Shown here one piece after another: positions 57,230 through 64,000 of a DNA stretch of 64,000 bases; within the stretch, counting starts at the first letter, position 1, and the number at the start of each line of letters is the position of its first letter. The notes beneath the pieces are model-generated. The model had not been told where the DNA came from. It saw nothing but the letters and a program-made list of their open reading frames with translations, and did no database searches. The DNA comes from Siphonodentalium dalli. Its lineage: Eukaryota > Mollusca > Scaphopoda > Gadilida > Siphonodentaliidae. The stretch spans positions 165,190,590-165,254,589 of the forward strand of contig CP136062.1 of assembly GCA_032622095.1 (NCBI GenBank). Direction: 5' to 3'. The position numbers and the translations under genes were made by a program.

Positions 57230-57786
57230 ATTCTTAGGCTTTTAGTATATAGACAGAACTGCACAGCATGTGAGTGTTATCACACAAGTATGACACAATC
57301 TTACGAGATTTGTAACTTGAGCAAAACAAACAATTGCGATAAAGTTCACCTCCTTCACATGTCTGTGTGGTTACGTATTTATTACACACCAGCACTCAAT
57401 ATTCTTGGTATCAAACCATTGTTTCTGTTTGGTTTCCATACCAGTTAGTCATCTATTCAACACAATACGAGGTTGAATTATTTTAGTGGTACGCCGCACC
57501 GGTTGGATTTTCATGCATGTTATTTACGTCACTCAAACTATTGTGATGCATTTGGATGAAATTACCACATGTGCTGAAGCAACGTAGTGCACCTGAATAT
57601 AGTAAAATGTGTTTAATAAAAACAAATCTATTCAGCAAGCTGATGTAATATTGATCAACATGATTTGTTGAAAATTGAAACACAATTGATTTCATGTGGA
57701 GGTCCTCAAGCATAGTAACAATACCATAGTTCAAACATTAGCCAGACATTGTCAATAGTCACTTGATCCCAGCTATAATATTTTGA
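57230..57786. other. intron 1, no gene
   Basis: Unique-looking sequence. The 83-codon minus frame at 57483-57734 has no recognisable domain. Confidence 0.5.
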
Positions 57787-58241
57787 TGTAATAGTATCTG
57801 TTCAAAATTTTTGATGGAATAACATCTTCACTGTAAATTGTGTGCGTAATTTGCAGAATGAGGTCCTCACACTCTGGGAACCTCATTCTGCTTAGGCCTC
57901 AACTGCTATGGGAGACCTGGGATCAGATTGAAGTTCCCCAGTTGAAGTTGGTGATATTCACCCATTAGTCGCCTCGATTATGCATTTTAACTTCTGCAAA
58001 TTAGGGGATATACAGTAGAAACTGAAGAGAAGGGAATAAGTAACTAAAAGCAATGTTAATTTGAGACTTGAGATAATTCCCAGAAGATGAGGCCTAAGCA
58101 GAATGATGTCACCAGAAGGTGAATTTGGTGATTCTAGCCCGCTGTTTGGGACCTCTGGGGACCTCATTCTGCAAACGTCACACTATTGTCAGATTTGAAT
58201 AGTATCTGTTCTGAACTATTGATGGAATAACATCCTCACTG
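57787..58241. mobile_element. GCAGAATGAGG MITE flanked by 45-bp direct repeats
   Basis: AATAGTATCTGTTC...TTGATGGAATAACATC precedes (57788-57832) and follows (58198-58241) an eroded copy of the family. That copy has TTTGCAGAATGAGGTCC at 57851 and CCTCATTCTGCAAACGTCAC near 58160. The long direct repeats are far larger than a normal target duplication. Confidence 0.8.
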
Positions 58242-60155
58242 GGATGTAAGAAGTTATGTTAGCCAGCTGGTAGCATTATTGGATCCTGATGTGCTATCTT
58301 TTATATTGAGTGAGAACTGTGATGTACTTAAGCTACTTATTCACAGCACTATGGGAATCCCCTGTAGTCTTGACATTCTGGCATGCTTATAAATAGCTCA
58401 GTGATACTATATATAGAACAGGGAATAGCTGGTCTGAATTGCCAGCCTATCTCCACTGAGGCCACTCTGAAGAATTACCTGGTTCTAAGAATGGTGAAAT
58501 TAACAGATCTTATGAACCGCAGATCTTAGTTCCTAGTTCCAACTACCCGGTATTATGTGCGAAGATTATGCATAGGATAATGGCTGAAAACTTTACATTA
58601 ATTTAGTGAAAGGATCAATCGAGGCCTGCGGAATCTGGAACCGGTTGACAGGGATGGCTTGCAGTGTTCACATTGCCATAGGCCAAATTGGAAATCTAAT
58701 TCAAAAACCCAAAATAATTTTATGACATGAGATCAAATTTATAGTATGATCATCTGCTAAACTACCAGAAGTTTTAACTAGCTCGCATTCATAAAACTGT
58801 AAATAAAATCATTGTTCTTCATGATATATCTGCATGATAAAATGAGTGACAAATAATTTACAATGTTTTAACATTGACTGCAGGGAAGAATCCAGAGATA
58901 ATTTGGGGACACCTGTTTCCCCGCAGAGCATACATGTACATGTATCCCCATATAACTTAATAAGACTTCTGCGCCGGACCATCACAGACACATGTACATA
59001 TACATGTATTATAAATATGACATAATATTTCTGATTTAAAAATTAAACATGCTAATAAAGGCTCTATTGCAACTGCAGATTTTTTATTTACATAGCATAT
59101 TGTTGAATTGCCTTGGAAAATTCAGGTTGACTCAATACTGTCCACTAGGAATTTGGGGACATTTGGGCTTCTCGAGTTTGGGCGCCCATACCTGTAACAG
59201 GTATCAAAACAGCCCTGGAAATTTCCCTGATTGACTGGGTCAGCTAATTCATCAGGTGACACATCTTAATGGGCAACACAATGCACCACCTGGGCAGTGC
59301 AATATCAAACAATGGGCGACCATATGCAATAATACAGTAATGAGGATTAGAACTAATAAATACATTGTCTGTCACAAGGCTGAATGGTAGATGATGGGTG
59401 TTGGTACATTATATTGTCAAGTAACAATGGTGTGAAAAAATAATAGACACAGTATTTTGCATGGTATCAACATAGATTTGTTTCACCTGGTTGAGCGGGT
59501 TTATGTTATAATTATATAGAATGTTAGATGTTATATAACACAAAAATATTCATTAATTGTGAACTCAGAAAATGAGGATTTAATTTGGGCAAAGTTTTTT
59601 AATTTGGCCAAAAAAAAATCAGATTTCGCCAAAAAAATGGACAAAACTTTTTCGGCTCGCCTAATAATGTAAAGACAAAAATTAATTTTAATATGCAGCA
59701 TTATAGGAAGCTCGGAGCTGGGGCTAGCTGGCTTACGGAACCGGCCCAGTCACCGCATCCATATAAACACCCCCTAAATCTGGAGGAGAAATGATGTGTG
59801 GCCTAATAATACTGTGGGATCCGGAGTTAATCACAAACAGAGATAGGAATCTCCTAAGCTGCTGTTTTAATGGTCTTATTATCCGGGGTCCTGCTGATTC
59901 CGCTAATAGTTGCTCTGTACACCTAATCCCTCACCTGTGCCGACCCCTTTACATGCATTCATTGATCAATGTAGATTTTGCTGAGATCAGCTTCTTCACA
60001 TGTAACACCTCAGCTGGTGTATGGTTGTCAGATACTGATGTTTGATCAGCTTTGATTCAATACTCGAATTGGTACAGTTTTAAAGCCACATACAAAGTGT
60101 TCACAACTTCAAACTTTGAAGACTATCTGAGATACTAAATGAGTATTACCGGTAT
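58242..60155. other. intron 1, no gene
   Basis: Unique-looking. GGATAATGGCTGAAAACT with following TGGATC-ATCGAG text near 58576 recurs near 61466 as a short direct repeat. The 84-codon plus frame at 59791-60045 has no recognised domain and no good flanking splice sites. Confidence 0.5.
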
Positions 60156-60163
60156 CTTTCAGT

Positions 60164-60760
60164 CAGGGTCCGCGCTGGACCAAAATTTACTTTTGCCAAA
60201 TAATTTGCCAAATGAAAATATTTTTTGCCAAATTCTATTGGAATTTGCCAAATGCTATCCCTGATAGTATCATTTTCTGCAACCTTGCTTGAGTTTTATG
60301 TTTCGACACTTGATGTTTGATATCGATATGAAAGCAGTTAGTTAATAATAATGCTTGCATGCATCTCTATTGTGGTTTATCATACAGCAATAAACCAATC
60401 ACCGAACAATATAATGGTAGAAGAGTTGCTTCATCAGAAGGGAACACCACAAGAGGATTAGCTATGTAAACACCACCATCACACTAAATATTGGTTATCC
60501 CTCCACCCATTGATAATAATGTTACCAGATTAACTGCATCTTATTTGAGGTGTTAACTTTTACGAAACCATATAAAACACCGCCAATATAATTCTATTGT
60601 AATAGTTTCCTAAAATAAATGGTATTGATTGACCGATAATTTTCAACTTTATCGAGCAACTAAAAAGTGACTTGCCAAAACTTTTGCCAAATGAAAATAT
60701 TTTTTGCCAAATTTGAATTATTTTTTGCCATTGGCAAATTTGGCAAGTGGCAGCGCGAAC
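60164..60760. mobile_element. hAT-type MITE, inverted second copy
   Basis: It starts CAGGGTCCGCGCTGGACC and runs to TGGCAGCGCGAAC, 597 bp, the same length as 4317-4913 but reversed. TTTGCCAAA words fill both ends. The last CCTG is missing and no 8-bp duplication can be assigned, so the right boundary is eroded. Confidence 0.9.
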
Positions 60761-61099
60761 TTTATATAGTTATATTATTGAATTTGAAGTGAAGACTCAT
60801 ACAATTTTCATGAATTTCAACCATTGTTACTAGATTTTAATGAATTGATGTAGTATTTAGCCAACTTTGACTCAATAGTTGAATGATGATACCGTACATG
60901 TACTTGTTATTTGAGCGAAGTCATTGGGTCGCTGCGATCAGTTATAGCTACTGTGTGCTGGTACTAGTACCAGTATATCACCGAAGTTAAGAATTAGGGA
61001 ACCTGTATTTGGGTGACCATTGAGGGATTCTGAGTATGTCCCTCTTGTCAACAAAATATGTGTACATTGTATTAAATGATCCACCAAATTATATACATG
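60761..61099. other. intron 1, no gene
   Basis: Short unique stretch. Confidence 0.5.
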
Positions 61100-61316
61100 T
61101 ACAGTAATGCCCTAAGTAATTGACTTTTTAACCACAGCAGAATTATGGGTAACTTTTCAGGATTTAGTCGGTTATATGGCTTGTTGCCATTCATCGGAAA
61201 GCTCTCAGTGAGAGCTTTCTGATGAATGGCAACAAGCCATATTTTCGACTAAATCCTGAAATGTTACCCATAATTCTGCTGTGGTTATAAAGTCAATTAC
61301 TTAGGGCATTACTGTA
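61100..61316. mobile_element. mariner-type palindromic MITE, 213 bp, intact
   Basis: The element at 61102-61314 between TA dinucleotides is one near-perfect hairpin: CAGTAATGCCCTAAGTAATT ... CTCTCAGTGAGAG (axis near 61208) ... TTAGGGCATTACTG. The flanking TACATGTA / TACATGTATG continues the symmetry. Best single-hairpin representative of the family. Confidence 0.95.
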
Positions 61317-61989
61317 CATGTATGTAATAGTGTCCTTAAACTTGTTCTCGTACTGAGTTGGAAATTGTGCACTGCTGACTGTGTTCCTGTGGTCACAACT
61401 GACATTGATAGATCTACATGTACATGTGTTGATTCATACAGACTTTTGTATGATTATAAGTATTGGATAATGGCTGAAAACTGTACTACTTCAGTAAATG
61501 GATCGATCGAGACCACAGACTGAGATCGTTCTTTCGATAAAATAATGTACAGTTTGAAGCTATTATCCAGCTTAAAAATGGCCGAGTCCAAATAAAAATG
61601 GCCTAGTCCAAAGCGTCAGTCACTTCTCATAACAATAGATTAACCCGAAATTCGGTCAAGACAGAGTGATATTTTACTTGAAAATCATTGTCTATACTAG
61701 TAGATATTGACATGCATGTATTATAGTGCCACACATATAATGTCATATAAACTTAAATCGTTCACACTGGTTCACTGTGAAATAACTACTCATTAAATTG
61801 GATGTTGAGTGTCTGTTATTAAAATAATGGATCATTGTTTGTAAAATAATATACAATGACTACGATCTCGACAATAACGATCCATTATACTATAAACTGG
61901 ACGCAATGAACAAAGGAGTGATGTCATAGCCATATTTTAGCAGTATACCAGTAGGTTATTTCCCAGTGATTGGTTCATTACACTGTGTC
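61317..61989. other. intron 1, no gene
   Basis: Unique-looking. A weak inverted pair ATAATGGATCATTGTT / ATAACGATCCATTAT lies near 61823 and 61873. Confidence 0.5.
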
Positions 61990-62452
61990 AAGTCTGAGTT
62001 TAGTGTGCCTGTCATTTGCAGAATGAGGTCCCCAGAGGATGAATTTAGTGATGCTATTTTGCATAGCAGGCTAGCATCACCAAATTTACCCTCTTGGGAC
62101 CTCATTCTGCATAGACACATCTGCTATGCGAGACACAGACTCAGATTGATGTTCCCAAATGGTGAATATTGTGATGTACACCCATTGGGAACCTCGATTA
62201 TGCAATGTGTTGTCTGCCAATTTGGGGATATAGATAAACTAAACTAAAAAAGAAATAGAATCTATGTGAAGAAGTTTCTATAGAAATTTTATAATAAAGA
62301 AACTTTCCAGAGAAGATGAGGCCTAAGCAGAATGAGATCCCCAGAGGGTGAATTTAGTGATGCTAGCCCACTATGGGGGATAGCGTCACTAAATTCACTC
62401 TCTGGGGACCTCATTCTGCAAATGACAGGCACACTAAACTCAGACTTGCACT
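61990..62452. mobile_element. GCAGAATGAGG MITE with extended inverted ends
   Basis: The ends extend outward as AAGTCTGAGTTTAGTGTGCC and GGCACACTAAACTCAGACTT. Two hairpins (62020-62110 and 62332-62420) flank the linker with GAAGATGAGGCCTAAGCAG. This is the clearest copy for defining the full family. Confidence 0.9.
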
Positions 62453-62487
62453 GTGTTACTCTACTAATACAAGCCGGTTGTATGTAA

Positions 62488-62765
62488 TACAGTAATGCCC
62501 TAAGTTATCGACCCCTTAACCACAGCAGAATTATGGGTAACTTTTCAGGATTTAGTCGGAAATATGGCTTGTTGCCCAGAGAGCTTTCCGATGAATGGCA
62601 ACAAGCCATAATTCCGACTAAATCCTGAAAAGTTACCCATAATTCTGCTGTGGTTTGGGAGAGCTTTCCGATGAATGTCAACAAGCCATATTTCCGACTA
62701 AATCCTGAAAAGTTGCCCATAATTCTGCTGCGGTTAAGGGGTCGATTATTTACAGCATTACTGTA
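62488..62765. mobile_element. mariner-type MITE with extra arm copy
   Basis: The element at 62490-62763 between TA sites. After the first half-hairpin, the right arm (GAGAGCTTTCCGATGAATG ... ATTCTGCTGTGGTT) appears twice in direct order, so three arm segments are present. Confidence 0.88.
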
Positions 62766-63011
62766 ATACAGTTCAAACCTCTCCAGCTTGATCCTGTCCC
62801 TTCTCCTATTTCGTCCAATTGCTGTACGGTAGTTTCTATGTCCCTTAACATTTTGCAGATCAGGTAACTGTCAGGTTCAATGAATGGAAATGCATGTTGG
62901 ATGATTTACCTTTATATTATAATTGCAGACTAATGACCTGTATAATCCTTCCCATTGAATTCCCTTAACGACTCGTATACTCTGTACCTACGCGGCCCTG
63001 CATTTGATCAG
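62766..63011. other. intron 1, no gene
   Basis: Short unique stretch. Confidence 0.5.
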
Positions 63012-63500
63012 CAAGTCTGCAAATAGTGTGTCTGTCATTTGCAGAATGAGGTCCCCAGAGGGTCAATTTTAGTGATGCTATCACGCACAGTGGGCTAACA
63101 TCACCAAATTCACCCTCTGTGGACCTTATTCTGCTTAGGCCTCAACTGCTATGGGAGACCTACATGTAGGATCAGATTGAGTTCCCAATTTGCGAATTAT
63201 GGGACATAGAAACTTATCAGAAGGGAAAAAGTAACTAGATTGAAGTTCCCCAGTTGATGATGGTGATGTTCACCCGTTAGTGACCTCAATTATATATATA
63301 TGCAATTTATCTTCTGCAAATTAGGGGATATAGAAACTGAAAAGAAGGGAAAAAGTAACAAAAACAATGTTATTTTGAGACTATAGCTACATGTACTTCT
63401 CAGAAGATGAGGCCTAAGCAGAATGAGGTCCCCAGAGGGTGAATTTGGTGATGCTAGCCCACATTCTGCAAATGACAGGCACAGTATTTGCAGGTCATAC
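63012..63500. mobile_element. GCAGAATGAGG MITE
   Basis: Left end AAGTCTGCAAATAGTGTGTC then TGTCATTTGCAGAATGAGG. Right end CATTCTGCAAATGACAGGCA then AGTATTTGCAGG. The left hairpin is complete (63041-63134). The right hairpin is cut short after GATGCTAGCCCA at 63455. Confidence 0.88.
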
Positions 63501-63843
63501 ATTTGATCAGGTAATTGTGTCACCTCATAATGGGGGCACATGCTAAGTGATTTACCTTAATTGGTTTATACCTGAGTTCTGACTAAGATTACCTGTAATA
63601 GCCAGAGGGCTAATCATTTGGTGATTTGAGAACAAGGCGTGATGTAACTCAATATGATATGGGCCACTTATTAAAGCAAACAGCACATGGTCTATGTACA
63701 CACTCATAGTACATCCCAGATGTTGTCTGTGAAATGGTCTTTGTCCTTACTATGGTACTAGTAGTACACAGCCAAATATTAGGCCAAGGAGCTTCATTTG
63801 GTTGATAAACAACTGATTGTTTATAATACATGTAAAATCAACC
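63501..63843. other. intron 1, no gene
   Basis: Unique-looking sequence. Confidence 0.5.
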
Positions 63844-64000
63844 TACAGTAATGCTCTAAGTAATCGACTCCTTAACCACAGCAGAATTATGGGTAACTTT
63901 TCAGGATTTAGTCGGAAATATGGCTTGTTGCCATTCATCAGAAAACCACGCGGGGAGAGCTTTCCGATGAATGGCAACAAGCCATATTTCCGACTAAATC
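63844..64000. mobile_element. mariner-type palindromic MITE, cut by window end
   Basis: TA then CAGTAATGCTCTAAGTAATC; the left arm is complete and the right arm runs to the last base (CATATTTCCGACTAAATC). A CCACGCGGGG loop replaces the usual CTCTCAGTGAGAG axis. Confidence 0.93.

Noticed and set aside
59791-60045. 84-codon frame in the MTSS1-like intron as a candidate exon
   Set aside because: No similarity to the expected I-BAR sequence and no convincing acceptor and donor pair.

Overview
This is eukaryotic DNA, AT-rich and intron- and repeat-dominated, with canonical splice signals and very little coding sequence. The best guess is a marine lophotrochozoan such as a mollusc or brachiopod. 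That is inferred from the repeat types: elements with ~155-170 bp tandem cores next to (CCGT)-type microsatellites, as described for bivalve pearl/Helentron-derived repeats, plus a tRNA-derived SINE-like sequence and dense palindromic MITEs. No species can be named from sequence alone.

Two host genes can be supported. (1) 12899-14116, minus strand: a 405-residue type II membrane alpha-1,3-fucosyltransferase (GT10 family) in one coding exon, with a good 3' splice site 22 bp upstream of its start codon. Its last nine residues and stop codon lie inside the end of a piggyBac-like MITE. (2) 35815-35883, plus strand: a 23-codon first coding exon followed by GTAAGT, closely resembling the N terminus of MTSS1/MIM (I-BAR domain) proteins. 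No second exon was found by eye, so 35.9-64.0 kb is read as its long first intron. The two genes show no functional link.

Broken retroelements are the other protein-coding traces: a Ty3/Gypsy-type Gag fragment (23.55-23.89 kb, minus) and a 5'-truncated, frameshifted non-LTR retrotransposon (30.93-33.38 kb, plus).

Layout. 0-3 kb: tandem repeats and a cluster of GCGCTTAAGCGC palindromes. 3.7-10 kb: piggyBac and hAT MITEs, Helentron-like satellite elements and a long-TIR element. 10-12.9 kb: dispersed repeats and a 30-bp G run. 12.9-14.1 kb: fucosyltransferase. 14.4-21.7 kb: a dense transposon yard, including a fold-back element split by a 1.2-kb hAT-like insertion and three elements packed end to end. 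21.8-30.6 kb: SINE-like pair, Gag remnant, ~130-bp satellite elements, fold-back palindromes, duplications. 30.9-33.4 kb: dead LINE. 34.5-35.9 kb: upstream region and first exon of the MTSS1-like gene. 36-64 kb: intron with at least eight MITE families, several forming palindromes over 200 bp, and a 4.4-kb tandem array with a three-unit higher-order structure.

Similarities and coordinates were read by eye; no alignment or database search was run. Element classes rest on terminal motifs and target-site duplications (TSDs).
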